Shown one piece after another: positions 6,916 to 15,553 of a DNA stretch of 64,000 nt. This DNA comes from PALSA-693 sp963729695. GTDB taxonomy: Bacteria; Actinomycetota; Acidimicrobiia; Acidimicrobiales; Palsa-688. Numbering within the stretch: the first letter of the stretch is position 1; each line of letters opens with the position of its first letter. The position numbers were made by a program, and so were the translations under genes. Location of the stretch: contig CAVSOT010000007.1 in the NCBI GenBank assembly GCA_963729695.1, forward strand, positions 1,116,001 to 1,180,000, read 5' to 3'. The notes beneath the pieces are model-generated. The model was given only the letters and a program-made list of their open reading frames with translations. It searched no databases and had not been told where the DNA came from.

Positions 6916-9603
6916 ATGCAGCCGTTGAGCGGGACGAAACGTCGGGTGACAGGCGTGCTTGCGCCGGTGGGGCCGGGCTGTTGGGTGCCGGACGTGCCCC
7001 CGCATTTTGTACGCCGGGAAAACTTCGAAGCCCGGCTGAACCAGGCGGTTGGGCTGCCGCTGACAGTGGTCGCGGCCGGGCCGGGCGCTGGAAAGTCGGT
7101 GTCGTTGGCGGGCTGGGCCCGAAGTCGGGGGGCGGGTACAACGGCCTGGCTGGGGTTGGAGTCAGCCGACAACGACCCAGCTCGGTTCTGGCACCGGTTG
7201 GTCAGGGCGCTGCAAGTCGTTGACCCCGACGTGAGTGACCATGCCCTGAGGGCCCTGCCGGCAGGAGTGACCGACAGCCGGGTGGCGGACGTGTTGGTGG
7301 GTGAATTTACGGTCGCGAAACCGGTCGTGGTCGTGCTGGACGACCTTCACCGGCTCATTCGGTCCGAGCTCGTTCACGCCGTGGTGCATATGGCGGGTCG
7401 CCTGCCGTCACATGTTCATCTGATCGTCACCACCCGGCAATCTTGCGGTATGGGGTTCCACCGGCTGCGGATGAGCGGCGTCCTGGCCGAGATCGACCAG
7501 GACGAACTGCGTTTCGATGCAGAGGAGGCCGGCCGGATGCTCTCATCAGTGACGGGGCATCCGGTATCGACTGGGGAACTCGAGGTCCTGATGGCCCAGA
7601 CCGAAGGTTGGGCTGCAGGTCTGCGTCTCGCTGGCCTGACCCTGGCAGACCAACAAGAGGGACACGGGCCGGTCGCCAAGTTCAACGGTGATTCCCGTCT
7701 AGTCGTTGAATACTTCCAGCACGAGGTGCTCGACGGCCTGCCGCACCAGACGGTGCGGTTCATGATGGAAACGTCGGGACTGGAGACGATAACGGCGGGC
7801 CTGTGTCATGAGGTAACTGATCGACCCGATGCCGGGGCCATCCTGGAGGACCTGGTCGACCGGCACCTGCTCACGCTTTGCGTGGACGCTAGCGGTCCTG
7901 GGTATCGGTACCCGCATCTCCTCTCCGAATTCCTCCGGCATCGCTTGGCCGCACAAGATCCCGACCGGGCCCGAGAAGCCCGTCGGCGGACGGCCTGCTG
8001 TTTGGAGCGGAACGGACACCATCGCGCCGCTTTCGACCTTCTTGTCGAAGGCCGTGACTATAACCGGGCCTTGGCGCTGGCGGCGGCCGGCCTCGTGCGC
8101 CGAATTGGGGGCAGCCAACTCATCGACAACGACCGTCTGTTGCCCGGGGAACTTCCCCAGAACTATCTGGAGGGGGACCCGTGGCGTATGTACCTCGTCG
8201 CCGCCGCCCTGTTGGGCCAACTGCGCACCGCCGACGCGGCTGGGTGGCTACGTAGGCTGACACGGTCGCTGGCCGACACGCCCGAAGCGGCGACGCTGCG
8301 AGCCCGGGCCGAGATGCTGTGGACCATTCACGATGGCCAGCGATGGGACGCGGTCGGCTCGCTCGCGCACTACGAACGGGTCCAGGACCACCTCAGCGGA
8401 CGGTCCTCTCTCGATGTTCCACCGGCTGTGGCTGAGGGCCACGAATGGGTGGGATCTCTCGACGCGGCCGTCGCTGATCGACTACCGCTGATCGCGGCCT
8501 GGGCGCACCTGTGGTTGGGTCAGCTCGACCAGGTTCGTACCTACTTGCGAGATGGCGCCGAGCGCAACAGCTTGGTCGACGATGTCGCATCCGTGGCCTT
8601 GAGGGCCGCTCTCGCCCATCGGGATGGCCGGCTACGAGACGCCTTTGCTCTGGCCCGAACCGCGCTCGACGAAGCAACTCGTGACCAGGGCGCCGACGCC
8701 TTGAGCGCTCTGGCCCCCCGCTTGATTCTGGCGGCGGTCCTCCGCGAGCGTAATGAGCTTGACGCCGCCCAGCGGCTGTTGACCGCGGGCCTCGACACCT
8801 CTCAGCAGAAGGGTCAGGCCCGCTGGGCTGCGGCGTTTGGCTGCGAGCTGATCCAAGTGCTCATGGCTCGAGGCCGCCACCTCGACGGATTGAACCATCT
8901 CGGCCAACTCCGTCACCTCGACGCCGATGACCCGTTGCCGGACAGCCTTCGGCGCAAACTTGATCAGATGGAGATCCGCTGCCGGTTGCGGTTGGCTGAC
9001 CTCGAAGGTGCCCTTCTCATCTTGAACTCGGTCCCGGCTCCGTTCCTTAGTGACGAAATACTGGCTCGCGTCGATCTGTGCGCGGGGCGCCCGAATCGAG
9101 CGGAGCAGCGCCTGACTGCTGCCGCCGACCGAGCCAGGCCGATGCGGTCCGAAATCGAGAGGCTGGTCCTGCTGACATGGACGCACCTCCAACTAGGAAA
9201 GACATCAGAGGCGGTCGACTCCCTCCGCCGGGCCCTCGAACGGGGCCGGCCTGATCGCTACATCAGGGTGTTTCTCGACGACGCCGACCACCTGACGGTC
9301 CTGCTTCGAGGTATCGCGGGCCGCTATCCGGATACCTACCTGTCCGAGTTGGTCGACGGAGCCCAAGCAGCCCCACCCGGGTCGAACGGCGAGGCCTCTC
9401 TCCAGATCGTCGAACCGCTCAGCGGGCGCGAACGGGAGGTCCTCCAGCACCTTCCCACCCATCTCAACCACCGGGAGATTGCGGCCACCATGTACGTATC
9501 CATCAACACCGTCAAGTCTCACACCAAAGCCGTTTACCGGAAACTCGGTGTCGGCTCCCGCTCACAAGCAGTCCAAACCGCACGACTGCACGGTCTCCTA
9601 TGA
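6916..9603 (+). CDS. LuxR-family transcriptional regulator, MalT/LAL-type ATPase
   Basis: An 895-residue large ATP-binding LuxR regulator. The AAA/NACHT-like ATPase is N-terminal: Walker A GPGAGKS (55-61) and Walker B VVVVLDDLHRL about 80 residues later. The middle 500 residues are helical, TPR-like repeats expected to bind an inducer. The C-terminus is a LuxR helix-turn-helix: LSGREREVLQHL, then REIAATMYVSINTVKSHTKA and VYRKLGVGSR. Such proteins couple ligand and ATP binding to oligomerisation and activation of metabolic or biosynthetic genes. The start is ATG 6916, with GGAGGG five bases upstream; a GTG at 6886 is in frame but lacks this site. It converges on the solute-binding protein gene, so its target is not obvious. 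Confidence 0.93.
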   Translation: MQPLSGTKRRVTGVLAPVGPGCWVPDVPPHFVRRENFEARLNQAVGLPLTVVAAGPGAGKSVSLAGWARSRGAGTTAWLGLESADNDPARFWHRLVRALQVVDPDVSDHALRALPAGVTDSRVADVLVGEFTVAKPVVVVLDDLHRLIRSELVHAVVHMAGRLPSHVHLIVTTRQSCGMGFHRLRMSGVLAEIDQDELRFDAEEAGRMLSSVTGHPVSTGELEVLMAQTEGWAAGLRLAGLTLADQQEGHGPVAKFNGDSRLVVEYFQHEVLDGLPHQTVRFMMETSGLETITAGLCHEVTDRPDAGAILEDLVDRHLLTLCVDASGPGYRYPHLLSEFLRHRLAAQDPDRAREARRRTACCLERNGHHRAAFDLLVEGRDYNRALALAAAGLVRRIGGSQLIDNDRLLPGELPQNYLEGDPWRMYLVAAALLGQLRTADAAGWLRRLTRSLADTPEAATLRARAEMLWTIHDGQRWDAVGSLAHYERVQDHLSGRSSLDVPPAVAEGHEWVGSLDAAVADRLPLIAAWAHLWLGQLDQVRTYLRDGAERNSLVDDVASVALRAALAHRDGRLRDAFALARTALDEATRDQGADALSALAPRLILAAVLRERNELDAAQRLLTAGLDTSQQKGQARWAAAFGCELIQVLMARGRHLDGLNHLGQLRHLDADDPLPDSLRRKLDQMEIRCRLRLADLEGALLILNSVPAPFLSDEILARVDLCAGRPNRAEQRLTAAADRARPMRSEIERLVLLTWTHLQLGKTSEAVDSLRRALERGRPDRYIRVFLDDADHLTVLLRGIAGRYPDTYLSELVDGAQAAPPGSNGEASLQIVEPLSGREREVLQHLPTHLNHREIAATMYVSINTVKSHTKAVYRKLGVGSRSQAVQTARLHGLL

Positions 9604-9684
9604 CGCCCGAGCAAGGGCCCTTCCTGCATGATTCCTGCGATCCGACCCGCGCCTACCGTGATCCGGCAGCTCCATAGGCACGGT

Positions 9685-10932
9685 CTACGAGGAAGACCCG
9701 TTCTCGCACGTCACTTGACCGTTGTTCATCAAGCTGGTGACCCCGTTGCGGACTCGGGCGGTGAACCAGCAGTCGATAGGGTGCGGTTCGCCGGCCGGGA
9801 ATGTCAGCGGTGGGGCCAACCCTTCCAAGGTGTCGCCCTTGAGCGACTCGAGCCCTTTCACGATCTCCGCCGCGCTGGGAATGTCAGTGGGGCTCAGGCC
9901 GCCGGCTTTGACCGCGTCCGCCAGAAGTAGTCCCGAAGGCCATCCTAGCGTCGCCCCTTGATACCATGTATTGGCGTTATCACGCAGGCCCGGATAGTAC
10001 CTATCCACGGCCGTATTCATAGCTTGGATAGGCGGCGTATTGGCAAAGAATGGAAGGGTGCCATATTCGGACCACAGATTCTTATCTATCCCTGGGCTAC
10101 TGGCGAGAATCATACTGAAACTCGTTCCCTCGGTGACGTAGACGGGGTCGTAACCCTGTTGGTTGCAGTCCCCTCCGAGTCGGGCGATAGGTTGGGCCTG
10201 ATCGAATATAGCCAGGGCGGTAACCTTCGCCTGCTGAAAGGCCACGCATTGAGCGAGGTAATTGGGCGCGGTTGCGGCAATCGATTGGGTGGCGTCGACG
10301 GGGACGCCCACCTTCTGCGCGTTCCTCTTGACTTGTGGAACGAGTTGTTGGCAGACCGGTGCTTCGGTGCAGTAGACGACCCCGAGGTCGGTCGCTCCCG
10401 CGGCCTTGGCCGTGGTCGCGATGGCATAGGTGGAGGAGTCATCGGTTTGACCTTCGGAATAGAAGTCCCGGTTCGTGTAAAACGGCACATTTGGGATGGC
10501 TAAGCCTACGACTGGGATGTCGGCCGCTTCGACAATAGACGACCAAGAAGAGTCCACATCCGTGTCGTCTGCGATGGCGTCCACGTGGTCAGCTACTAGG
10601 GATTGAATGTCCGAGACGGAGGTACCTGGGAGGCTGCCGTCATCCATCGTTATTAGGTGAACCGGATGGCCGTTGATGCCACCGGATGCGTTGACGGTCC
10701 TGACCCAGGCCGTGTAGACGTCTGATAAGGGGATGGAGTTGGGTCCGTTCGGACCGCTACAACTGCAAATCAGACCGACCTTGATCGGGATCGCCGGCGC
10801 CTGCGCAGTCGGCGAATTGCTGCTCGACGTAGGACGCGGCGAGGCCCTGTTCGTGCTGGAAGAGCACGCATCGATCAGCAGAACCAGACTCAGTGCGCCC
10901 ACCGCGAACCAAAACTTCAGCCTCGATTTCAC
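9685..10932 (-). CDS. ABC transporter substrate-binding lipoprotein (branched-chain amino acid type)
   Basis: A 415-residue secreted lipoprotein of the periplasmic-binding protein type 1 (Peripla_BP_6/LivJ-like) fold. The N-terminus has a basic start, hydrophobic core and lipobox: FWFAVGALSLVLLIDACSSS, with Cys23 as the lipidation site, followed by a Ser/Pro/Thr-rich linker. The mature protein begins IKVGLICSCSGPNG and contains NGHPVHLITMDDGSLPG, standard for this family. No permease or ATPase genes are adjacent, so it is an orphan that may serve a transporter elsewhere or act as a sensor. Ligands of this family range from branched amino acids to aromatic acids and amides. Confidence 0.9.
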   Translation of the reverse strand: MKSRLKFWFAVGALSLVLLIDACSSSTNRASPRPTSSSNSPTAQAPAIPIKVGLICSCSGPNGPNSIPLSDVYTAWVRTVNASGGINGHPVHLITMDDGSLPGTSVSDIQSLVADHVDAIADDTDVDSSWSSIVEAADIPVVGLAIPNVPFYTNRDFYSEGQTDDSSTYAIATTAKAAGATDLGVVYCTEAPVCQQLVPQVKRNAQKVGVPVDATQSIAATAPNYLAQCVAFQQAKVTALAIFDQAQPIARLGGDCNQQGYDPVYVTEGTSFSMILASSPGIDKNLWSEYGTLPFFANTPPIQAMNTAVDRYYPGLRDNANTWYQGATLGWPSGLLLADAVKAGGLSPTDIPSAAEIVKGLESLKGDTLEGLAPPLTFPAGEPHPIDCWFTARVRNGVTSLMNNGQVTCENGSSS

Positions 10933-11331
10933 CTTGATGATTGACTATCCCCTGTACGATGACCTCGTCTCCCGGCAGACGTCGCCGGCACGAGCCTACA
11001 GTGCTTGGTGACGTTCTTGTCCTTGGCGGCATCGCCGCGGACGAGGATGGGATACGTGTGTGGACTCGATGGAGATTGGACCTCGAGTTCTTCGCCGGTG
11101 ACATCCTTCCCCGACGGGTGTTCCGAAGATCTGGGCCGCGGCAGACACTCCGGGCAGCCACTCGCTCGCTCATCGTCACCGTCCACGACGAACCTGGATT
11201 CCAGCTTGACGGGTTGATGTCCGCAAGGACGTGGGAGTTCAAGTCCTACGAGGGAATTATGTGATAGCGTGAGCGTCAGCTCAATGCGAGCGATTGCGCC
11301 CTCGTTACACGGGGGAAGATTGGGGGTTCCG
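10933..11331. other. Intergenic region with an unclear cysteine-containing frame
   Basis: About 400 bases between divergent genes. A reverse-strand frame upstream of the lipoprotein gene reads with natural composition, including LELPRPCGHQPVKLESRFVV and a later GCPECLP, suggestive of a zinc-ribbon fragment. I could not find a start codon with a ribosome site, and the frame runs on into antisense of the next gene. I therefore do not call a gene. Confidence 0.3.
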
Positions 11332-11721
11332 ATGGGAACCCGTCTACTGAGGTCCCGCGCCGCGGACGAGGTTGCCGTACCCGAGGACTCGCCGCCCATC
11401 GACCAAGTAGCTGTCGAGACTGCATCACCGGCGGCGGCTTCGAGCACGATTCCCTCGACTCGGGCCAGTAGGACATGGACGCGAGTCCTTCCGGTCCTAT
11501 TCCTGTTTGCTGCGATCTTGTTGTTCGTGTTGCAGAATCTCCACAATGCGAAGGTGAGCTTCGTGTCTCTATCAGGGACGCTGCCGCTAGGGGTCGCACT
11601 ACTTGCTGCGGTCGCCCTTGGGGCTCTGCTGGTACTGGCGTTGGGATCGGTCCGCATTCTGCAGCTCCGCAAGCTGGTCCGCCGTAACCAGCGTGGGGCC
11701 CAGGCGGGTGAGCGACCATGA
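11332..11721 (+). CDS. LapA-domain (DUF1049) membrane protein
   Basis: About 129 residues from ATG 11332. After a disordered N-terminal part come two transmembrane helices: VLPVLFLFAAILLFVLQNLH and LGVALLAAVALGALLVLALG. They are separated by the short conserved segment NAKVSFVSLSGTLP, and a basic tail QLRKLVRRNQR follows. The helix-N-x-V/F-loop-helix layout is typical of the LapA/DUF1049 family, small membrane proteins first linked to lipopolysaccharide assembly in Gram-negatives but of unknown role in actinobacteria. The start is preceded by a G-rich stretch (GGGGG) at suitable spacing. Its stop overlaps the start of the next gene (ATGA), indicating translational coupling. Confidence 0.8.
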   Translation: MGTRLLRSRAADEVAVPEDSPPIDQVAVETASPAAASSTIPSTRASRTWTRVLPVLFLFAAILLFVLQNLHNAKVSFVSLSGTLPLGVALLAAVALGALLVLALGSVRILQLRKLVRRNQRGAQAGERP

Positions 11722-11939
11722 GTCTCGACGTTGACGAGCCGATCGGAGTGGACAACCTGGTCCCGGAGCGCCATTGTGGCCGTTGCCAGCGGGCTTTCCC
11801 CGGCGACCCGTCGTTGTTCTTTCAGACCGATTGGGCCCTGTGCCCGACCTGCGAGTCCATCCTTCTGCCTGGCCGGCCGGCGTCGTCGGCCCCGGGAACA
11901 TGGCCCCGGGTCGGTCGCAGCGATAGCAACGCCGGCTAG
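11718..11939 (+). CDS. Small zinc-ribbon-like protein
   Basis: A 73-residue protein whose ATG overlaps the stop codon of the LapA-like gene by four bases (ATGA), strong evidence that it is translated. Two CxxC knuckles, CGRC and CPTC, are separated by about 22 residues (AFPGDPSLFFQTDWALC), as in a treble-clef or zinc-ribbon fold. The C-terminal tail is Pro/Ser/Gly-rich and probably disordered. I do not recognise the family. Co-translation with a membrane protein suggests a partner or regulator at the membrane. Confidence 0.7.
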   Translation: MSLDVDEPIGVDNLVPERHCGRCQRAFPGDPSLFFQTDWALCPTCESILLPGRPASSAPGTWPRVGRSDSNAG

Positions 11940-12085
11940 GGCGCGCTCAAGCCACCCTCCGGCACCCACCGCCGGCCGCCAGAGAATCTCGTCGGCGACC
12001 GGGTCAACGCCGGCTCCACAAGAACCGTTGAGTCATAGGTCAGACCTGCCATCCCACGGCCTTCAAACGTGTCAAGAACGTCGAT

Positions 12086-13144
12086 TCATTTACTGGCGGC
12101 GGCGACGGAATGGCGACGCCATCGGATCCAGATGACGTACGTCAGCACTCCGCAGAGGATCGGAAGGAAGTAGGTTGTGAGCCGCCAGACGAGGTCCGCC
12201 GTCAACGCCTCGGAGGAACTTGCCCCGAACGTCGTCATCACGCTTATGAAGGCAGCATCTAGGGTGCCGAGGCCACCCGGAGTGATCGGTATGGCACCGG
12301 CGAGGCGGGCTACGGCGAACGATGTAAGGACCGCGGCAAACGTGACTTCACCCGCCGTAATGCCCACCGCCCGAACGATGATCAGGACGAGAACGAACCC
12401 GGCCGTCTGATTGGCCATTGTCGCCGCGGTGAGAAGCCAACCTCGCCGACGCACGGTATGCACGGTCTGGCTGCCGAAGTGGACCAGAGAGCGCTCAATC
12501 CGGTCGGTAGGTGACTTCTGGAAGAAATGGCCCGCCCAGTTGACCACCCGGTCACCGAGACGGCCGAGCCCGCGTGCGCCCGCCTCAGATCGGAACACCA
12601 GCCACGCCGACACCCCCAGGACGACCAGCGCCACCACGCCGGTAACGGCGGCTCCCACGACCCGAGTTGTTGGATGAGCAGTGATGGTCAGTAACGCGAT
12701 GGCCGCCACCGGTAAGACGAATTTGGCCGCCAGGTTCCAGATGCCTGTCGTCACTACAGCTGAGGAGATGACGACGTCGGCGAAGCCGAAGGAGGAGAAC
12801 ATTCTGTAGGTCATGCCGATTGCGACAGCTCCGCCGGCGGGCACGGTGTTCGAGATGGCGGTGGCCGTCTCGATCTGGAGGAGGCCGTGCCGAAAGCGCA
12901 GTCCCGGCATGGCCGCCTGGTAGGGCCAGATCCCCGAGATTTGGTTGACCGTGGCGGCTGCCGTGATCGCCACCCACCACCATTTGTCGACATGTGTGAT
13001 TCGGGTCCAGGTGCTCGAATAGTTGGCGAACTGAGGGATCACCCCGACCACAATGAGGATCAAGAGGACCAGGCTCGCGACAGGACCAAGCGCCCTCCGC
13101 CAGCGGCGTGTCGATCTGTGCGGCGTCGGTTCGCCGGTTGACAT
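12086..13144 (-). CDS. Flippase-like domain membrane protein (LPG_synthase_TM/UPF0104)
   Basis: A 352-residue integral membrane protein with about eight hydrophobic helices, starting with LGPVASLVLLILIVVGVIPQ. The diagnostic segment AIPITPGGLGTLDAAFISVM near residue 290 is the conserved motif of the lysylphosphatidylglycerol synthetase transmembrane/flippase-like family (YbhN, AglD, MprF N-terminal domain). VPAGGAVAIGMTYRMF is a second conserved stretch. Members are thought to flip or modify lipids or lipid-linked sugars. No lysyltransferase domain is present, so it is a stand-alone flippase-like protein. It has no obvious operon partner; the zinc-ribbon gene converges on it. Confidence 0.85.
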   Translation of the reverse strand: MSTGEPTPHRSTRRWRRALGPVASLVLLILIVVGVIPQFANYSSTWTRITHVDKWWWVAITAAATVNQISGIWPYQAAMPGLRFRHGLLQIETATAISNTVPAGGAVAIGMTYRMFSSFGFADVVISSAVVTTGIWNLAAKFVLPVAAIALLTITAHPTTRVVGAAVTGVVALVVLGVSAWLVFRSEAGARGLGRLGDRVVNWAGHFFQKSPTDRIERSLVHFGSQTVHTVRRRGWLLTAATMANQTAGFVLVLIIVRAVGITAGEVTFAAVLTSFAVARLAGAIPITPGGLGTLDAAFISVMTTFGASSSEALTADLVWRLTTYFLPILCGVLTYVIWIRWRRHSVAAASK

Positions 13145-13439
13145 GTCGTCTTCTATTCGATTTCCAATCGACGAAACCCGGTTCAGCGTGTGCCGACGCG
13201 GGCGTGGATTAGGGCGCCGCCGCGCAGGAGCAGCGCGGCCTGGCGGGGTGCTGTAGGTTTCGACTTTGGTAGGACGCCGTAATTGTCATCCACACCATCT
13301 TCCTCGGGTGGCAGGGAGGGCTCGTGTGCTTAAACCATTGGACGGAACGGATTGCCACCCGACGGCAACCTATCTCCGATCAGAACACCGTGCGTCGCGA
13401 TCACAACAGGCCGGCCGCCGCGATTGTCATTTCCGAAGG

Positions 13440-13740
13440 TCAATCGACGGGCCAAGGCCCGGTGACGTCGAGCGAGGAGTCGCCGAGCAGATAGCGAGGC
13501 CGACTACCGAAGCGGCGCGCGCCGTCCTCGGTGTCGTAGAGCTGGCATCGGCAATCACTCCCAGTCGCGCTGATCGGGTGTCGGCCCGGTGGGGGAGCGA
13601 CTTGAGTGCTTCGCCGATCTCTTCGAGAGACAGTCCGACGCGTTGGGCCACGTGAACGCACGCCACCGTACGAGCGTCCTGGCTTCCGCTGTCGCGGTCA
13701 ACCAGGACACCCACCGGGTGAAGTACACCGTGGCCTGTCT
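13440..13740 (-). pseudogene. soxR: Decayed soxR (MerR-family redox regulator)
   Basis: Three reading frames of the reverse strand together spell a SoxR-like protein. One frame gives VHVAQRVGLSLEEIGEALKS, the MerR dimerisation-helix region. A second frame gives TPDQRDWE, matching the SoxR segment that follows. A third gives CRCQLYDTEDGARRF and then PRYLLGD, matching the SoxR C-terminus. The [2Fe-2S] motif CIGCGCLS and the long dimerisation helix between them are missing (only C-x-C remains), and the winged-helix N-terminus is largely lost. I infer at least two frameshifts and an internal deletion. The flanking 13145-13439 shows no gene; upstream bases contain a short VVVLGAGF-like frame, perhaps a fragment of a flavoprotein. 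Confidence 0.7.
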
Positions 13741-13891
13741 GGAAGCCAAAGCCGACGACCCGGCAGCAGCAGACCCGTCTATCTGGCCGCGGCCGCCACC
13801 TCAATGCTTGGAAGCCCGCCCCGAGGACCACGACTTGGCGTAGCCAACCTTTACGACCACTGCAAATGCCTCGTCAGTGGCAGGTGGACGT

Positions 13892-14455
13892 TCAGTCCTT
13901 TTGGAGGACCGCTTCGACCTCGAGGGTGATCTTGATCTTGTCTCCGACGACCACGCCGCCACCATCAAGGGGCATGTTGAACTCGATCCCGAAGTCGGCC
14001 CGGCTGATCTCGGTACCGGCCGAGAACCCAGCCCGGGTGCCGCCCCAGGGATCCGGGGATACGCCGTTGAACTCTAGGCCCAGCTCGACCGGGCGAGTGA
14101 CGCCGTGGATGGTCAAGTCGCCGGTCACCTCATAGTCGCTGCCTCCGGCGGGGCGCACCGAGGTGGACACGAAAGTGATCTGGGGGTGGGACTCCACTTC
14201 AAAGAAGTCCGCGGACCGCAGGTGGTTGTCCCGGTTCTCGTCGCGGGTGTCGACCGAGGCGGCGTCGATGTGCGCTTCGACCTTGGAGTCGAGCGGGTTC
14301 TCGCCAATGGTAATAGTGCCGTCAAAGGTCTTGAAAGTGCCCTTGACCTTGCTGACCATCAAATGCCGGACGCTGAAGCCGACCTCCGAGTGAACCGGGT
14401 CGATATTCCAGGTACCTGCGACCAGGCCGGGTACCTCGACAGTGGGTGTGCTCAT
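13892..14455 (-). CDS. YceI family protein
   Basis: A 187-residue lipocalin-like YceI protein. Conserved features are WNIDPVHSEVGFSVRHLMVS, then KVKGTFKTFDGTITI, VDTRDENRDNHLRSADFFEV and ISRADFGIEFN. YceI proteins bind isoprenoid quinones or other amphiphiles in a beta-barrel and are often induced by base or oxidative stress. There is no signal peptide, so this is a cytosolic form. The ATG at 14455 is preceded by AGGGAGG; an in-frame ATG further upstream (14548) would overlap the promoter and is rejected. It is divergent from a MarR gene, with tandem palindromes in between, so repression by that regulator is likely. Confidence 0.92.
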   Translation of the reverse strand: MSTPTVEVPGLVAGTWNIDPVHSEVGFSVRHLMVSKVKGTFKTFDGTITIGENPLDSKVEAHIDAASVDTRDENRDNHLRSADFFEVESHPQITFVSTSVRPAGGSDYEVTGDLTIHGVTRPVELGLEFNGVSPDPWGGTRAGFSAGTEISRADFGIEFNMPLDGGGVVVGDKIKITLEVEAVLQKD

Positions 14456-14484
14456 GGAAAAGACCTCCCTGGGATGGCCACTCG

Positions 14485-14515
14485 ATTGACTGGTCAACAC
14501 GGTTGACGTGTCAAC
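14485..14515. promoter_or_regulatory. Tandem palindromic operators between yceI and marR
   Basis: Two adjacent dyads of the same form: ATTGAC-TG-GTCAAC at 14485-14498 and GTTGAC-GT-GTCAAC at 14502-14515, centres 17 bases apart. A further half site GTCAAC overlaps the marR start codon. They lie at and just after the predicted transcription start of yceI, an ideal position for repression by the divergently encoded MarR protein. Binding is inferred. Confidence 0.65.
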
Positions 14516-14519
14516 GATG

Positions 14520-14548
14520 AGTCTAAGTCCTCCTGGTAGATATGTCAA
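14520..14548 (-). promoter_or_regulatory. Predicted SigA-type promoter of yceI
   Basis: On the reverse strand, TTGACA (14548-14543), a 17-base spacer and TAGACT (14525-14520) form a near-consensus housekeeping promoter pointing at yceI. The expected start of transcription falls inside the palindromes at 14502-14515. Confidence 0.6.
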
Positions 14549-15120
14549 CCATTAGACTGGACAGCGTGGAACCGACCCGCTGGCTGACCCCGAGCGAAGA
14601 CCGGGCCTGGCGCGCCTGGCTGGCGATGACAGAACGCTTGCGGACCCAGATCGCCCGCGACCTGCTCCTGGATTCGGGCCTGTCCGATCCCGACTACATG
14701 GTGCTGGTCCATCTCTCCGAGGCCGAAGGCTGCCGCATCCGCATGAGCGACCTGGCCGCACGGCTCAACTGGTCCAAGAGCCGCCTCTCCCACCAGCTGG
14801 CCCGAATGCAAGCCCGGGGATTGGTGCAGCGCGAAGAGTGCCCGTCGGACGCCCGGGGCGCTTTCGCCGTGCTGACGGCGTGTGGCCTGGGCGCAATCGA
14901 GAGGGCCGCCCCCAACCACGTCGGAAGTGTGCGCCGTCACTTCATCGACGTGCTCGACGCCGAGCAGCTCAGCCAGCTCTCCGCCATCGCCGAACTCGTC
15001 GCCCGGCACCTCCGCACCGAGAGCGCGTGCCCCGCGGCCCTCGAAGAATCAGGGGCCCAGGAATCATGTGGCCTCAGCGCACCAGGGGCAAAGGCGCTGG
15101 AGGGCGAGGTCCGGCCCTAG
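14542..15120 (+). CDS. MarR family transcriptional regulator
   Basis: A 192-residue winged-helix repressor. The opening VEPTRWLTPSEDRAWRAWL is typical of an actinobacterial MarR subgroup. The recognition region LSEAEGCRIRMSDLAARLNW is followed by SKSRLSHQLARMQARGLVQR and the wing REECPSDARGAFAVLT. The C-terminal helix is followed by a Gly/Ala-rich extension of about 30 residues beyond the usual family length. The ATG at 14542 overlaps an operator half site; no clear ribosome site precedes it, and GTG 14566 is an alternative start. It probably represses yceI and itself in response to a small phenolic or oxidative ligand. Confidence 0.88.
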   Translation: MSTIRLDSVEPTRWLTPSEDRAWRAWLAMTERLRTQIARDLLLDSGLSDPDYMVLVHLSEAEGCRIRMSDLAARLNWSKSRLSHQLARMQARGLVQREECPSDARGAFAVLTACGLGAIERAAPNHVGSVRRHFIDVLDAEQLSQLSAIAELVARHLRTESACPAALEESGAQESCGLSAPGAKALEGEVRP

Positions 15121-15307
15121 CCCGACCCGGCCGGGCACCTCGGCGCCCCGCCGACGGTCGACCTAACCGCGGACACCCCCCCGACAGCAATCGCCGCCCC
15201 CAGCCGGCGATCGACTACCACCCGCCAGCCCGGGCGCCACAGGCCGGGACCTCGGATTCGGGGATACCCTCTGCGCTGACGGTCATGCTGCAGCGAGGGG
15301 AGTCACG

Positions 15308-15553
15308 ATGGCAGAGACGCACGACGATCGTGACTCGAGCACTGGAGCATCGAGGAGGAAAGACATGGCAGTGGGCACTTCGACTGCGGTGTATGACCGG
15401 ACCGCTTCGCATCAGCCCGGTGGAAGAAATGATCGCTCACCGACCAATCCCGCTTCGAGTGACGACCATCTGAGACAGGTCAAGGCCTCGGTCGGGGGGC
15501 CGATGCTCGAGTGGGTGCCTGGGCCGCGGCGCGAGCGAACGGTCGGGCGGTGA
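15308..15553 (+). CDS. Small hypothetical protein coupled to the aldo/keto reductase gene
   Basis: An 81-residue frame that ends in TGA overlapping the GTG start of the next gene (GTGA at 15550-15553). Two in-frame starts have strong ribosome sites: ATG 15308 behind GAGGGGAG and ATG 15365 behind GAGGAGGAAA; the shorter form is 62 residues. The sequence is polar, with no recognised domain, transmembrane segment or cysteine. The strong initiation signals and the overlap argue that it is translated and supplies translational coupling to the downstream reductase, whose own start lacks a ribosome site. I do not recognise its family. Confidence 0.5.
   Translation: MAETHDDRDSSTGASRRKDMAVGTSTAVYDRTASHQPGGRNDRSPTNPASSDDHLRQVKASVGGPMLEWVPGPRRERTVGR

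Noticed and set aside
10929..11270. Reverse-strand frame with CGH and CPEC cysteines
   Set aside because: Possible zinc-ribbon fragment, but no start codon or ribosome site, and the frame continues into antisense of the LapA-like gene.
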